NCBI RefSeq assembly: GCF_000961885.1
Contig: NZ_JZKH01000005.1
Span: forward strand, 101,169 to 165,168
From: Streptomyces rubellomurinus
Lineage (GTDB): Bacteria > Actinomycetota > Actinomycetes > Streptomycetales > Streptomycetaceae
Direction of reading: 5' to 3'
Length of the DNA stretch: 64,000 bases
Shown: positions 36,098 through 45,523 of the stretch, piece after piece
How positions within the stretch are numbered: the stretch's first letter is position 1
Layout: each line of letters begins with the position of its first letter
Notes under the pieces: generated by a model
Database searches by the model: none
What the model saw: the letters and a program-made list of their open reading frames with translations, nothing else
Told to the model about the DNA's origin: nothing
Position numbers and translations under genes: made by a program

Positions 36098-37756
36098 TCA
36101 GTTGCCGGTCCCAGGGAGCGTCGGCTTGCTCGTCGCCGTGGGCAGCGGCGGCGGGTTGGAGGCCGTGCCGCCCCCGCTCGGCGTCGACGGCGCCGAGGTC
36201 GCCCCGCCCGTGGCCGTGGCCGACGAGGTGGCGGTCGGCGTGTGGGTGGCGGTCGCGGTCGGCGACGGCTCCCGGGTGTGCCGCGGCGACGGCGACATGT
36301 TGTTGCCGCTGCCGGTCCCGCCGTAGCTGCCGTTGTCGGTCGGCGGCTGCGACTTCTTGGTGGCGGGCGTGGTGGGCTGCTGGCTCTGCGACCCGGTCGG
36401 GGTCGGCGCGGTGGACTCGGTCGTGCTGACCACCGAGGCGGGGGGCGTGGGCGTGTTCGTGCCCTTGTCCTCGCCGCCGAACGCCGCCGCCATGCCGATC
36501 CCGGCCGCGAGCAGCACGGCGGCCGCGCCGGCCACCCAGGCCCACGGCCCGCGCCGCCGCCGGCCGTCGTCCTCGTGGTCTCCGCCGCCGGCGCCGCCAC
36601 CGCCGTACGGGCCGCCGCCGGCCCCCGGGTACGGCGTCGCCGGGGTGTGCGGGCCGCCCGGGGTGGAGTAGGGCAGCACCGAGGTCCGGTCGCCGGCGCC
36701 GAGCGCGCCGAAGGCCGCGGTGGCCGCGGTCTCGTCGGCGGGCCGCAGCACCTGGGTGGCACCGGTGTCGCCGACCCAGCCGGGGCCGGCGCCGTGCATC
36801 TCGCGCAGCGCGTGCTGGACGTGCGCGCGGAACTCGTCGGCGTCCTGGAAGCGGTCGTCCGGGTTCTTGGCGAGCGAGCGCAGCACCAGCGGGTCGAGGT
36901 TGGCCGGCACCCGGCCGTTGGCCTGCGAGGGCGGCACCGGCATGTCCTGGACGTGCTGGTAGACCACCGAGAGCGGGGTGTCGCCGGTGAACGGCGGGCG
37001 CAGCGCGAGCAGCTCGTAGAGCATGCAGCCGGCCGCGTACAGGTCGGAGCGGTGGTCGACCGGCTTGCCGAGCGCCTGCTCGGGCGAGAGGTACTGCGGG
37101 GTGCCCATGACCATGCCGGTCTGGGTCATCGTGGTGGCCCCGCCGGTCAGCGCCCGGGCGATGCCGAAGTCCATCACCTTGACCGCGCCGGTGTTGGTGA
37201 TGATCACGTTGGCGGGCTTGATGTCGCGGTGGACGATCCCGTGCCGGTGGCTGTAGGCGAGCGCCTCCAGCACCCCGGCGATGATGATCAGCGCCTGGTC
37301 GACCGGCGGCGCCTCCTCGTCCACCAGCAGCTCGCGGACGGTGCGGCCCTCGACCAGCTCCATCACGATGTACGGCGTGGACTCGTCCCCGACGTACTCC
37401 TCGCCGGTGTCGTAGACCGAGACGATCGAGTGGTGGTTGAGCGCCGCGACGGCGTGCGCCTCGCGGGTGAAGCGCAGCCGGGCGACCTCGTCCTGGGCCA
37501 GGTCGCCGCGCAGCAGCTTGACCGCCACCGTGCGGCCCAGCCGGATGTCCTCGGCGGCGAACACCTCGGCCATGCCGCCCCGGCCGAGCCGGTGGGTCAG
37601 CCGGTAGCGGCCGTCACCGACCGTGCCTATCGGGGCGGAGGTGCCGCGGCCCGGGGTCTGCGGCCCGCCGCTCCCGGGCTGGGGGAACCTCGGCGTCCCG
37701 CCGGTCCCACCGTCCGCCCGGGCACCGCCGTCGTCCGGCTGCTGCGTCTGTGCCAT
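36098..37756 (-). CDS. PknB-type transmembrane Ser/Thr protein kinase
   Basis: A 552-residue kinase. A 45-residue Gly/Pro-rich N-terminus precedes the kinase domain (about 51-315): glycine loop LGRGGMAEVF, ATP Lys80, HRD 176-178 (GIVHRDIKPANV), DFG 196-198, and the activation segment with TTMTQTGMVMGTPQYLSPEQ. A transmembrane helix lies at about 404-427. The outer part is Ser/Thr/Pro-rich and disordered, without PASTA repeats. It is a close relative of the kinase encoded next upstream on the same strand. Substrates unknown. Confidence 0.93.
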   Translation of the reverse strand: MAQTQQPDDGGARADGGTGGTPRFPQPGSGGPQTPGRGTSAPIGTVGDGRYRLTHRLGRGGMAEVFAAEDIRLGRTVAVKLLRGDLAQDEVARLRFTREAHAVAALNHHSIVSVYDTGEEYVGDESTPYIVMELVEGRTVRELLVDEEAPPVDQALIIIAGVLEALAYSHRHGIVHRDIKPANVIITNTGAVKVMDFGIARALTGGATTMTQTGMVMGTPQYLSPEQALGKPVDHRSDLYAAGCMLYELLALRPPFTGDTPLSVVYQHVQDMPVPPSQANGRVPANLDPLVLRSLAKNPDDRFQDADEFRAHVQHALREMHGAGPGWVGDTGATQVLRPADETAATAAFGALGAGDRTSVLPYSTPGGPHTPATPYPGAGGGPYGGGGAGGGDHEDDGRRRRGPWAWVAGAAAVLLAAGIGMAAAFGGEDKGTNTPTPPASVVSTTESTAPTPTGSQSQQPTTPATKKSQPPTDNGSYGGTGSGNNMSPSPRHTREPSPTATATHTPTATSSATATGGATSAPSTPSGGGTASNPPPLPTATSKPTLPGTGN

Positions 37757-37868
37757 CGCTCCTCGCCCCGGGCGTTCGCTCGGATCGCGGTGCCCTGTCG
37801 CTTGCGTATCCCCGAACGCTACCGCTTCCGGAGAGGGTGCGTAGCACGCCCGAATCCGGCGGAGACCG

Positions 37869-39266
37869 TCAGATCAGGGCATTCCGGTCAGTCGGGGCGT
37901 CCAGGACCAGGACGGCCGCCGGCGGAGCGGCGTGCCCGACCTTGCCGCCGGTCTTCTCCTGCGCCTTGTTGACCACGATCGCGATGATGATCCCGGCCAG
38001 CACCAGCACGCCGACGATGATCGCGATCACCACCGCGGCCGTCGAGCAGCCGCCGCCGGAGGGCTTCGGCTGCTGGTACGGCGGCATCGGCCGCGGCGGC
38101 GGGGTGTGCGCCGGCTGCGGGAACTGCGGGCGCGGGGTCTGGTACGCCGGCGGCGGGGTCTGGTACTGCGGCCGCGGCTGCCCGCCCTGCTGCAGGTACT
38201 GCGGCTGCGGGGTGTGCGGCGCCTGCGGGGCCGGGGTCTGGTACGCCGGCGGCGGGGTCTGGTACTGCTGCCCCGGGAACGGCTGCGGCGTCTGCGGGGC
38301 GTGCGGCGCGGCGTGCGCCGAGCGCGGGCCCTCCCCGATCACCAGCGGGGTGCTGGCCTGCAGCCCGCGCCCGCTGCCGCCGCCCTTGGCGGCCTCGATC
38401 AGCCGCTCGGCCTCGTCCCGCATCTCCGCCGCGCTCTGGAACCGGTGCGCCGGGTCCTTGCGCAGCGCCTTGGCGACGTAGGCGTCCACCTCGGGGGTGA
38501 CCGCCCGGTTGACCGCGGAGGGCGCGGACGGCTCCTCCTGGACGTGCTTGTAGGCGATCGAGAAGGCCGAGTCGCCGTCGAAGACCAGCTGCCCGGTGAG
38601 CATCTCGAAGAGCATCACGCCGACCGAGTACAGGTCGGAGCGGGCGTCCACCGGCTTGCCGAGCGCCTGCTCGGGCGAGAGGTACTGCGGGGTGCCGACC
38701 ACCATGCCGGTCTGCGTCATCGACGTGACGCCGGACTCCAGCGCCCGGGCGATGCCGAAGTCCATGACCTTGACGTTGCCCTTGCGGTCGAACATGACGT
38801 TGCCGGGCTTGATGTCGCGGTGCACCAGGCCCATGTCGTGCGAGGCCTCCAGCGCGTTCAGCACGCCGACGGTGACCCGCAGGGCCTCCTCGGTCGGCAT
38901 CGCGCCCTGCTGGGCGACCGCGTCGTTGATCGACTCCCGCAGGCCCTTGCCGTCGATCAGCTGCATGACGATGTACGGCGTGCTGGAGCCGTCCGCGGCG
39001 ACGTCCTCGCCGCTGTCGTACACCGTGACGATGTTCGGGTGCTCGAGCCGGGCCACGGCCTGGGCCTCGCGGCGGAACCGCTCCTTGAACGAGTCGTCCC
39101 GGCCCAGGTCGCTGTGCATGCTCTTCAGCGCGACCTGCCGGCCCAGCACGCTGTCGTAGGCGAGGTGCACGGAGGCCATGCCGCCCTCGCCCAGCAGCCG
39201 CTGCAGCACATAGCGGCCGTTGCCCAGGGAGAAGCCCTCGACCGCCGCGTTGCCGTGCTCGCTCAT
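37869..39266 (-). CDS. PknB-type transmembrane Ser/Thr protein kinase
   Basis: A 465-residue kinase. The kinase domain begins near residue 19: glycine loop LLGEGGMASVH, ATP Lys48, HRD 149-151, DFG 169-171, and the same TSMTQTGMVVGTPQYLSPEQ activation segment as its neighbour. A juxtamembrane region rich in Pro, Gln and Tyr has repeats of the type YQTPPPAYQTP. One transmembrane helix lies at about 409-432, followed by only about 33 outer residues, so the sensor part is minimal. ATG at 39266. The two genes are 112 bases apart and look like a tandem duplication. Confidence 0.92.
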   Translation of the reverse strand: MSEHGNAAVEGFSLGNGRYVLQRLLGEGGMASVHLAYDSVLGRQVALKSMHSDLGRDDSFKERFRREAQAVARLEHPNIVTVYDSGEDVAADGSSTPYIVMQLIDGKGLRESINDAVAQQGAMPTEEALRVTVGVLNALEASHDMGLVHRDIKPGNVMFDRKGNVKVMDFGIARALESGVTSMTQTGMVVGTPQYLSPEQALGKPVDARSDLYSVGVMLFEMLTGQLVFDGDSAFSIAYKHVQEEPSAPSAVNRAVTPEVDAYVAKALRKDPAHRFQSAAEMRDEAERLIEAAKGGGSGRGLQASTPLVIGEGPRSAHAAPHAPQTPQPFPGQQYQTPPPAYQTPAPQAPHTPQPQYLQQGGQPRPQYQTPPPAYQTPRPQFPQPAHTPPPRPMPPYQQPKPSGGGCSTAAVVIAIIVGVLVLAGIIIAIVVNKAQEKTGGKVGHAAPPAAVLVLDAPTDRNALI

Positions 39267-39500
39267 GGTCCTCTGCTCCCCCTCGGCGCGGCGCGGTGCC
39301 GCGACCGTGACGTTCGGTCTCTCGTCCGTGCGTGATGGGCCCGGCCCGCTGGCCCGGCAGACCCCTGTCGCGGCGGATTCGGCCTGCGACAGGGGTCAGA
39401 GTAGCGGCTCGCGCCGACGTCGAACGGCCCCGGGGGCCGCACCCGGCCCGGGACCGTACGCCACCCCCCGGTGGCGGGTCGGCGGCCGCGGCGGTGGCGC

Positions 39501-40112
39501 CTACAGGTACGGGCCGGAACGGATGCCGCGGCCCTGGCCCGACTCGTCCTCGTCCGCCTCGCCCCCGTGCAGACCGGGCGGCAGCGCCCGGCGCATCTGC
39601 TCCAGCTGCGCCCGGGCCGCCATCTGCTGCGCGAACAGGGCGGTCTGGATGCCGTGGAACAGGCCCTCCAGCCAGCCGACCAGCTGGGCCTGGGCGATCC
39701 GCAGCTCGGCCTCGGTCGGGATGGAGTCCTCGGTGAACGGCAGCGACAGCCGCTCCAGCTCGGCGACCAGCTCGGGGGCCAGCCCGAGCTCCAGCTCCTT
39801 GATCGAGCTGGCGTGGATGTCCTTCAGCCGGGCCCGGCTCGCCTCGTCGAGGGGCGCCATCCGGACCTCCTCCAGCAGCTGCTTGATCATGCTGCCGATG
39901 CGCATGACCTTGGCCGGCTGCTCGACCATCTCGGTCACCGGGAGCTCGCGGGGCAGGTCGCCCTCGTCGTCCCCGTCGTCCGCGGCGGCGAACCCCTGGC
40001 CCACGGGCAGCCCGTCCGGTCCGACGATCAGCACCTTCTGGCCGTCCTGCGACTGCCCGCCGGCGGCCCGGAAGGGCTCCTGGGACGGGCGCTCGTTCAT
40101 CGGATTCGTCAT
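39501..40112 (-). CDS. bpa: Bacterial proteasome activator family protein
   Basis: A 203-residue homologue of Bpa (DUF2587), the ATP-independent ring-shaped proteasome activator. The central four-helix bundle runs from about residue 60 to 170 (TEMVEQPAKVMRIGSMIKQLLEEV, counted as residues about 60-83). The C-terminus is GRGIRSGPYL, with the GxYL ending that docks into the 20S proteasome. N- and C-terminal tails are disordered and acidic. ATG 40112 has a gagaga 9 bases upstream; ATG 40121 is the alternative. Confidence 0.9.
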   Translation of the reverse strand: MTNPMNERPSQEPFRAAGGQSQDGQKVLIVGPDGLPVGQGFAAADDGDDEGDLPRELPVTEMVEQPAKVMRIGSMIKQLLEEVRMAPLDEASRARLKDIHASSIKELELGLAPELVAELERLSLPFTEDSIPTEAELRIAQAQLVGWLEGLFHGIQTALFAQQMAARAQLEQMRRALPPGLHGGEADEDESGQGRGIRSGPYL

Positions 40113-40305
40113 GAACAACATTCTCTCTCACTGGGGTTGGTCGGGCGGAAGCCCCCGTGCGTCCCGCCGGCCTGCGCCACCCCGCACGACGGTACGCCCA
40201 CCGGGCGCGGACCGGAATCCGTACGGGTACTCAGATCCCGCGCGGCCGCACCGCGGCGGCCGTCGAACACCCCGGGCCGGAGGACCGCGCCGCCGCCCGC
40301 AGGCC

Positions 40306-41031
40306 CTAGCCGCGCCGCAGCCGCAGCCCGACCAGGCCCACGCCGCAGCCGATCAGGCCCAGCCCGACGCCCAGCGGCAGCTGCACCGTGGACGCGTCCT
40401 GCCAGCGGGCCGGCAGCACGACGGGCGCGGCAATGGCCGCGACGGTCTGGCCGGAGGCCACCGGAACGCTCTCCGAGGCCGGGTCGCCGGTGGGCGAAGC
40501 CGCGTCCGGGTCGCCCGGGTCGTCCTCCGCCGCCTGGTCCGGCGCCTGCTCGACGCCCTGGTCGGCGGCCTGCTCGGGCGCCAGCTCCGGCACCTGTTCG
40601 GGAGCCTGCTCGGCGGCGGCCTCGGCCCGCTCGGGCATCGAGCCGGGCCGGTGCCGGAGCACCCGGGGGTCGACGCCCTCCGGGTGCGGACGCACGGGGT
40701 GCTGCGGCGGCGCGGCGGCCGGGGTCCGAGCGGGCCCGGGCGCGGGTGCCGACCCCGGTGCGGTCGGAGCGGCCGCCCCGGACGGGGGCCCGCCCGAGGG
40801 CGCCGGGGCGGGAGCGGACACCGCCCCCGGCGAGGGCGCGGCCGCCGCGATCGAGACGACGGCCAGCGGCAGCGTCACCCCCAGCACGGTGGCCGTGAGG
40901 AGCCGCCGCGCCCGGCTCGGACGGGAGTCCGGGCGGGAGCGGCGGCCACGGCGGTTGCGACGGTGGTGCGGCGGAACGGGCAGCGGCCCGAGGAGCGCGT
41001 GCGCGCGGAACGCGCGGGAAGGTGCGGCCAC
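40306..41031 (-). CDS. Secreted Pro/Ala-rich protein with C-terminal membrane anchor
   Basis: A 241-residue protein. A long basic N-region (about 42 residues, HHRRNRRGRRSRPDSRPSRA) precedes a hydrophobic core (LLTATVLGVTLPLAVVSIAAAA) and the mature chain. This is low-complexity: Pro/Ala-rich, then Gln/Glu-rich (AAEQAPEQVPELAPEQAADQ). A second hydrophobic segment (LPLGVGLGLIGCGVGLVGL) and basic tail RLRRG close it. There is no LPxTG or LAxTG motif, so it is probably membrane-anchored. GTG 41031 is chosen; upstream frame is non-coding. Function unknown. Confidence 0.6.
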   Translation of the reverse strand: MAAPSRAFRAHALLGPLPVPPHHRRNRRGRRSRPDSRPSRARRLLTATVLGVTLPLAVVSIAAAAPSPGAVSAPAPAPSGGPPSGAAAPTAPGSAPAPGPARTPAAAPPQHPVRPHPEGVDPRVLRHRPGSMPERAEAAAEQAPEQVPELAPEQAADQGVEQAPDQAAEDDPGDPDAASPTGDPASESVPVASGQTVAAIAAPVVLPARWQDASTVQLPLGVGLGLIGCGVGLVGLRLRRG

Positions 41032-41216
41032 GGTCGGAGGTCCTTCCGACGGCCGACCGCGCCCGGGGGCGGGTCGGCGGCGGGACAGCTCGCGACCAGC
41101 CTCACACAATCCGACAACAAGGGCATGTCGGACCTCGGCCCGGGCCCCCGCCCGGAGGGCCCTCAGGCGCTCGGGCGCTCAGGCCCGCAGGACAGCAGCC
41201 CCCAGGCCCGCAGCCC

Positions 41217-42197
41217 TCAGGCCCGTCGCAGCACGACCTTCCCGACCTGCTCCCCCGCCTCCAGCACCCGGTGCCCGGCCCCGGCCTCGGCCAGCGGCAG
41301 CACCCGGTCCACTACCGGCTTCACCACCCCGGACTCCACCAGCGGCCACACGTGCTCCCGCACCGCCGCCACGATCGCCGCCTTCTCCGCCAGCGGCCGC
41401 CCGCGCAGGTTGGTGGCGATCACCGCGGCGCGCTTGCGCAGCAGCAGGTTGAGGTCGAGCTCGCCCTTCACCCCGCCCTGCAGCCCGATGATCACCAGCC
41501 GTCCGTTGACCGCCAGCGCCTCGACGTTCCGCTGCAGGTACTTGGCGCCCATGATGTCCAGGATGACGTCCGCCCCGGCCCCGCCGGTGGCCTTGCGGAC
41601 CTCCTCGACGAAGTCCTGCTCGCGGTAGTCGATCGCGACGTCCGCACCCAGCTCGACGCAGCGGGCCAGCTTCTCCGGGCTGCCCGCCGTGACCACGACC
41701 CGCGCGCCGACCGCCTTGGCCAGCTGGATCGCCATCGTCCCGATCCCGCTGGCGCCACCGTGCAGCAGCACCGTCTCACCGGGCCGCAGGTGGGCGGTCA
41801 GGAAGACGTTGGACCACACCGTGCACGCCACCTCCGGCAGCGCCGCGGCCTGCTCGGGGCCCAGACCCTTCGGCATCGGCAGCAGCTGCCCGGTCGGGAC
41901 CGGGACCAGCTCCGCGTACCCGCCGCCGGCCAGCAGCGCGCACACCTCGTCGCCGACCGCCCAGCCGGACACCCCCGGCCCGAGCGCGACGATCCGCCCC
42001 GCGCACTCCAGCCCGGGGTACGGCGAGGCGCCGGGCGGCGGGTTGTAGAAGCCCTGCCGCTGGAGCAGGTCGGCACGGTTGACGGCGGTGGCCGCCACCT
42101 CGACCAGGACCTCGCCCTCGCCGGGCACCGGGTCGGGCACCTCGGCCCAGACGAGCGCCTCGGGACCGCCGGGTACGGGAATCGTCATCGCATGCAT
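41217..42197 (-). CDS. NAD(P)H-quinone oxidoreductase, MDR superfamily
   Basis: A 326-residue zinc-independent medium-chain dehydrogenase of the PIG3/TP53I3-like quinone-oxidoreductase group. Seen are NRADLLQRQGFYNPPPGASP, LECAGRIVALG, and the cofactor-binding HGGASGIGTMAIQLA. The zinc-ligand cysteines of true alcohol dehydrogenases are absent. Probably reduces quinones or enals with NADPH. ATG at 42197. A 40-bp spacer separates it from the K+ channel gene upstream. Confidence 0.9.
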   Translation of the reverse strand: MHAMTIPVPGGPEALVWAEVPDPVPGEGEVLVEVAATAVNRADLLQRQGFYNPPPGASPYPGLECAGRIVALGPGVSGWAVGDEVCALLAGGGYAELVPVPTGQLLPMPKGLGPEQAAALPEVACTVWSNVFLTAHLRPGETVLLHGGASGIGTMAIQLAKAVGARVVVTAGSPEKLARCVELGADVAIDYREQDFVEEVRKATGGAGADVILDIMGAKYLQRNVEALAVNGRLVIIGLQGGVKGELDLNLLLRKRAAVIATNLRGRPLAEKAAIVAAVREHVWPLVESGVVKPVVDRVLPLAEAGAGHRVLEAGEQVGKVVLRRA

Positions 42198-42233
42198 GCC
42201 CCGAACCTACTGCGCGGCACGGCAGTTCCCGCG

Positions 42234-43292
42234 TCAGGCCCCGCCGCCGGTCGCCCTGATGACGATGACCCGGTCGGTCAGCTGCAGCACCGCCGCCTCC
42301 GGCTCGTTGTAGTTGAGCACCCGCCGCCCGCGCACCACCGCGACCACCAGGTCCGCGCAGTCGCGCGGGCCGTGCCCGGCCTCGGCCCGGGTGACCGGGC
42401 GCTCCACCACGTCCAGCCCCTGCCCGTACGTCAGCAGGTCCTCCATCACCGCCCCGGCGTGCGGGCTGAGCATCGACAGGCCGAGCAGCCGCCCGGCCGA
42501 GCTGGAGCTGGTGACCACCACGTCGGCACCGCTCTGCCGCAGCAGCGGCGCGTTCTCGTCCTCCCGGACGGCCGCCACCACGGTGGCCGTCTTGTTCAAC
42601 TGGCGCGCCGTCAGGGTGATCAGCACCGCCGTGTCGTCCCGCTCGGGCGCGACCACCACCCGGGCGGCCACCGGCAGCGCCGCGCGGACCAGGGTGTCGG
42701 TGCGGGTGGCGTCGCCGACCACGCCGACCAGGCCGTGCTGCGAGGCCTGCTCGACCGCCTTGCGCTGCGGGTCGACGACGACGATCTCCTCCTTCTTCAC
42801 CCCCTGCCCGAGCAGGGTGTCGACGGCGCTGCGCCCCTTCGTCCCGTACCCGATGACGACGGTGTGCTCGCGCACGGTGGACCTCCAGCGGTTCAACCGC
42901 CATTGCAGGCGGGTCCGTTCGGTCAGCACCTCCAGCGTGGTGCCGACCAGGATGATCAGGAACAGCACCCGCAGCGGGGTGATGACGAGGATGTTGATGA
43001 GCCGGGCGCTGTCGCTGTACGGCGTGATGTCGCCGTACCCGGTGGTGGAGAGCGTGACGGTGGCGTAGTACGCCGCGTCCAGGAAGCTGAGTTCGCCGCC
43101 CGCGTTGTCGTGGTAGCCGGCCCGGTCGAGGTAGACGATCACACTGGTGGCGACCAGGACGGCGAGCGCCAGCAGCAGCCGCGAGCCGACCTGCCGGACG
43201 GCGGGCTCGGCGCGCCGCGCGGGCAGCACGATCCCGGCGTCCGCCCACGGATCCGTCCCCGGCCCGGCGGCCGCTCGTCGCAGGCGACTCAT
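42234..43292 (-). CDS. K+ channel with RCK (TrkA-N) domain
   Basis: A 352-residue channel subunit. One transmembrane helix lies at about 37-55, the pore helix and selectivity filter are STTGYGDITP (TTGYGD at 83-88), and the second helix is about 100-120. A cytosolic RCK domain begins at residue 144 with VVIGYGTKGRSA (the Rossmann motif). This is the Kch/MthK two-helix architecture, so a tetramer forms the pore. ATG at 43292 has gggagc just upstream. The frame continues upstream but antisense to moeA. Confidence 0.94.
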   Translation of the reverse strand: MSRLRRAAAGPGTDPWADAGIVLPARRAEPAVRQVGSRLLLALAVLVATSVIVYLDRAGYHDNAGGELSFLDAAYYATVTLSTTGYGDITPYSDSARLINILVITPLRVLFLIILVGTTLEVLTERTRLQWRLNRWRSTVREHTVVIGYGTKGRSAVDTLLGQGVKKEEIVVVDPQRKAVEQASQHGLVGVVGDATRTDTLVRAALPVAARVVVAPERDDTAVLITLTARQLNKTATVVAAVREDENAPLLRQSGADVVVTSSSSAGRLLGLSMLSPHAGAVMEDLLTYGQGLDVVERPVTRAEAGHGPRDCADLVVAVVRGRRVLNYNEPEAAVLQLTDRVIVIRATGGGA

Positions 43293-43314
43293 GCTCCCGC
43301 CCCGCTTCGCGCAC

Positions 43315-44523
43315 TCACGGAGCCTCCACCAGCTCGACGGTCTCCCCCGCCGCGGCGCCGCCGGGCGGCACCACGGCCAGCGCCTCGGCCCGGGCCAGGC
43401 CGCGCAGCATCGCCGGGCCGTCGAAGGCGAGCGGGCGGACGCCCTCGGCGCCGCGGCGGACGGGCAGCAGCCGGGTGTCCGCCGGGTGCCCGGGCAGCGC
43501 GACGGCGGCCGGCGCCGCGGCGGGGCTCTCGGCACCGCGCCCGCTGCGGGCGCGCAGCAGCGGCAGGGCGAGCGTGACCATGCCGGCCACGGCGGCCAGC
43601 GGGTTGCCGGGCAGGCCCACCAGGTGCCGCCCCCCGGGGAGTTCGGCCAGCAGCATCGGGTGCCCCGGCCGGACGGCCACGCCGTCCACCAGCAGCCGGG
43701 CGCCGGCCTCGGCCAGGGCCCGGTGCAGGAAGTCGACCGGCCCGGCCGCGGTGCCCCCGGTGGTGACCACCACGTCGGCCCCGGAGTGCCGCAGCGCGTC
43801 CCGGAGCAGCCCGAAGTCGTCCCGCACGCCTCGGACTTCGGCCACCTCGGCCCCGGCGGCCCGCAGCCAGGGCGGCAGCAGCGGCCCGAGCGCGTCCCGG
43901 ACCAGGCCCGGCCGGGGCACCCCGGAAGCGAGCAACTCGTCGCCGAGGACGAGCAGCTGGACCACCGGACGGCGGTGGACCGACAGCCGGTCGTGGCCGC
44001 AGGCGGCGGCGAGGCCGAGCACGGCCGGGCCGACCGGCACGCCGGCCGGCAGCAACTCCTCGCCCCGGCGGCACTCCTGACCGCGCGGCCGGACGTCCTG
44101 ACCGGTGGTCAGCGGCGTCGGCCCGCACGCGTGCAGCAGCGTGCCGTCGACGCGGCCGTGCTCGCGGCGCAGCACCGCCGTGGCGCCGGGCGGCAGTTGG
44201 GCACCGGTGGCGATCTCCACGGCGGCCCCGTCGTCCAGCGGCGCCACCTCGGTGCGGCCGGCCAGCACCCGCCCGGCCACCCGCCAGGGGCCGGGCCCCG
44301 CGACCGCCCAGCCGTCCATCGCGGAGGTGTCGAAGGCGGGCAGGTCGGTCAGCGCGGTGAGCGGCTCGGCGAGGGTGTGGCCCAGCGCCTCGGCCAGCGG
44401 CAGACCGAGCGCGGGCAGCGGGCGCAGCCCGGCCCGCCGCGCGGCCTCGCGGGCCTGCGGCCAGCCGAGCACCCCGGGGCCCGCGTGCGGTGCGGCCATC
44501 GCGGTCTGCCCGACCGTGCTCAC
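43315..44523 (-). CDS. moeA: Molybdopterin molybdotransferase MoeA
   Basis: A 402-residue enzyme that inserts molybdate into adenylated molybdopterin. Seen are LPAFDTSAMDGWAV, GQDVRPRGQECRRGEELL, the MPT-binding TTGGTAAGPVDFLH, and LLVDGVAVRPGHPMLLAEL with LPGNPLAAVAG. The GTG start overlaps the upstream stop by 4 bases (GTGA), so translation is coupled to the DUF6457 gene. Start ATG further in (MAAPHAG) is possible. Confidence 0.93.
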   Translation of the reverse strand: MSTVGQTAMAAPHAGPGVLGWPQAREAARRAGLRPLPALGLPLAEALGHTLAEPLTALTDLPAFDTSAMDGWAVAGPGPWRVAGRVLAGRTEVAPLDDGAAVEIATGAQLPPGATAVLRREHGRVDGTLLHACGPTPLTTGQDVRPRGQECRRGEELLPAGVPVGPAVLGLAAACGHDRLSVHRRPVVQLLVLGDELLASGVPRPGLVRDALGPLLPPWLRAAGAEVAEVRGVRDDFGLLRDALRHSGADVVVTTGGTAAGPVDFLHRALAEAGARLLVDGVAVRPGHPMLLAELPGGRHLVGLPGNPLAAVAGMVTLALPLLRARSGRGAESPAAAPAAVALPGHPADTRLLPVRRGAEGVRPLAFDGPAMLRGLARAEALAVVPPGGAAAGETVELVEAP

Positions 44524-44783
44524 GGCTCGCCCGGTCCGGCCGCGGCGGTCCACCGCTCGGCGAGCGCCACCGTCCGCCGGGCCGCCTCGGCGACGGCCTC
44601 CGGCCCGCCGCCCTGCTGGGCGGCGGCGTAGCCGATCAGGAAGGCGGTCAGCGGCGCGGCGGGCCGCTCCACCCCGTGCGCGACCACCCGGGCCACGTCG
44701 AGCAGGCCCCGGACGTCCACGTCCAGGTCGATGCCCAGGTCGGCGTTGACCTCGGCGATCCAGTCATCCAGCGTGCGCTCCAT
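44520..44783 (-). CDS. DUF6457 domain-containing small protein
   Basis: An 87-residue helical protein starting MERTLDDWIAEVNADLGID, the DUF6457 form. It sits between mobA-like and moeA genes and overlaps moeA, so it probably assists molybdenum-cofactor maturation, but its function is unestablished. ATG at 44783; the frame continues to 44855 without similarity. Confidence 0.82.
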   Translation of the reverse strand: MERTLDDWIAEVNADLGIDLDVDVRGLLDVARVVAHGVERPAAPLTAFLIGYAAAQQGGGPEAVAEAARRTVALAERWTAAAGPGEP

Positions 44784-44915
44784 GCGCCCATGCTGCCCGA
44801 TCGGCGGTTTCCCCGACGTGTTCGCCCCGTGTGCGGTGCGCGTCGATTCGCTCACGGCGCCCGCGCCGGGGCCGTGAACCGCCCCTCGGAACCGCCCCTC
44901 GGCCCCGACCGGGTC

Positions 44916-45503
44916 TCAGTCCTGCCGCCGGTCCCGTTCCCGGGCCTGCTCCAGGTCCTCCCAGGTGTCGCAGTCGTACGCGACGTTGTCGGTGTCGGCC
45001 ACCAGCACCCGGGCCAGCCCGCCGGTGAGGCGGCGCAGCGGGAGCCCGGCCGGGTCGCCGAGGGCGGCCAGGGCGGCGCGCAGCGGGGCGGTGCGGTAGG
45101 CGGCGGCGAGCGGCTGGTCGCGTCCGCCGGCGTCGACCAGGACGGCGGCGTCCGCGTGCTCCCCGGCCTCGTCGAGGGCGGTGGCGAGCCGGTCCACCGT
45201 CCGCCGGTCCAGGAAGGGCAGGTCGGCGGCGAGCAGCAGCACGGTGTCGGCGGTGACCAGGTCGAGCCCGGCCGCGACGGCGGCGACCGGCCCGCCGCCG
45301 GGCGGCTGCTCCCTGGTCCAGCGGACGTCGGCCCGCCCGGTCGGCCGGGCCGGGCCGACCACCACGGTGGTGCGGGCGCCCGCGCAGGCGGCGAGCACCC
45401 GGTCGAGCAGGCTGCGCTCGCCCACGGTCAGGCCGGGCTTGTCGGCCCCGCCGAGCCGGCGGGCGGCGCCGCCCGCCGGGACGATCACGTCGTACGGCGT
45501 CAT
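44916..45503 (-). CDS. mobA: MobA-like NTP transferase (molybdenum cofactor guanylyltransferase)
   Basis: A 195-residue nucleotidyltransferase. The signature loop VPAGGAARRLGGADKPGL corresponds to LAGGxSxRMGxDKxxL. LLAADLPFLDRRTVDRL carries the metal-binding Asp, and RDQPLAAAYR is typical. It links GMP (or CMP) to molybdenum cofactor; which nucleotide is uncertain. First of the mobA-DUF6457-moeA group, with 132 bases to the next gene. Confidence 0.86.
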   Translation of the reverse strand: MTPYDVIVPAGGAARRLGGADKPGLTVGERSLLDRVLAACAGARTTVVVGPARPTGRADVRWTREQPPGGGPVAAVAAGLDLVTADTVLLLAADLPFLDRRTVDRLATALDEAGEHADAAVLVDAGGRDQPLAAAYRTAPLRAALAALGDPAGLPLRRLTGGLARVLVADTDNVAYDCDTWEDLEQARERDRRQD

Positions 45504-45523
45504 GCGGCCAGTATCCCGCCCGG

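Noticed and set aside
36098..37756. PASTA-domain kinase (PknB proper)
   Set aside because: The external part is Ser/Thr/Pro-rich low-complexity; no PASTA repeat is seen.
40306..41031. Sortase substrate
   Set aside because: The C-terminus has a hydrophobic segment and basic tail but no LPxTG or LAxTG motif.
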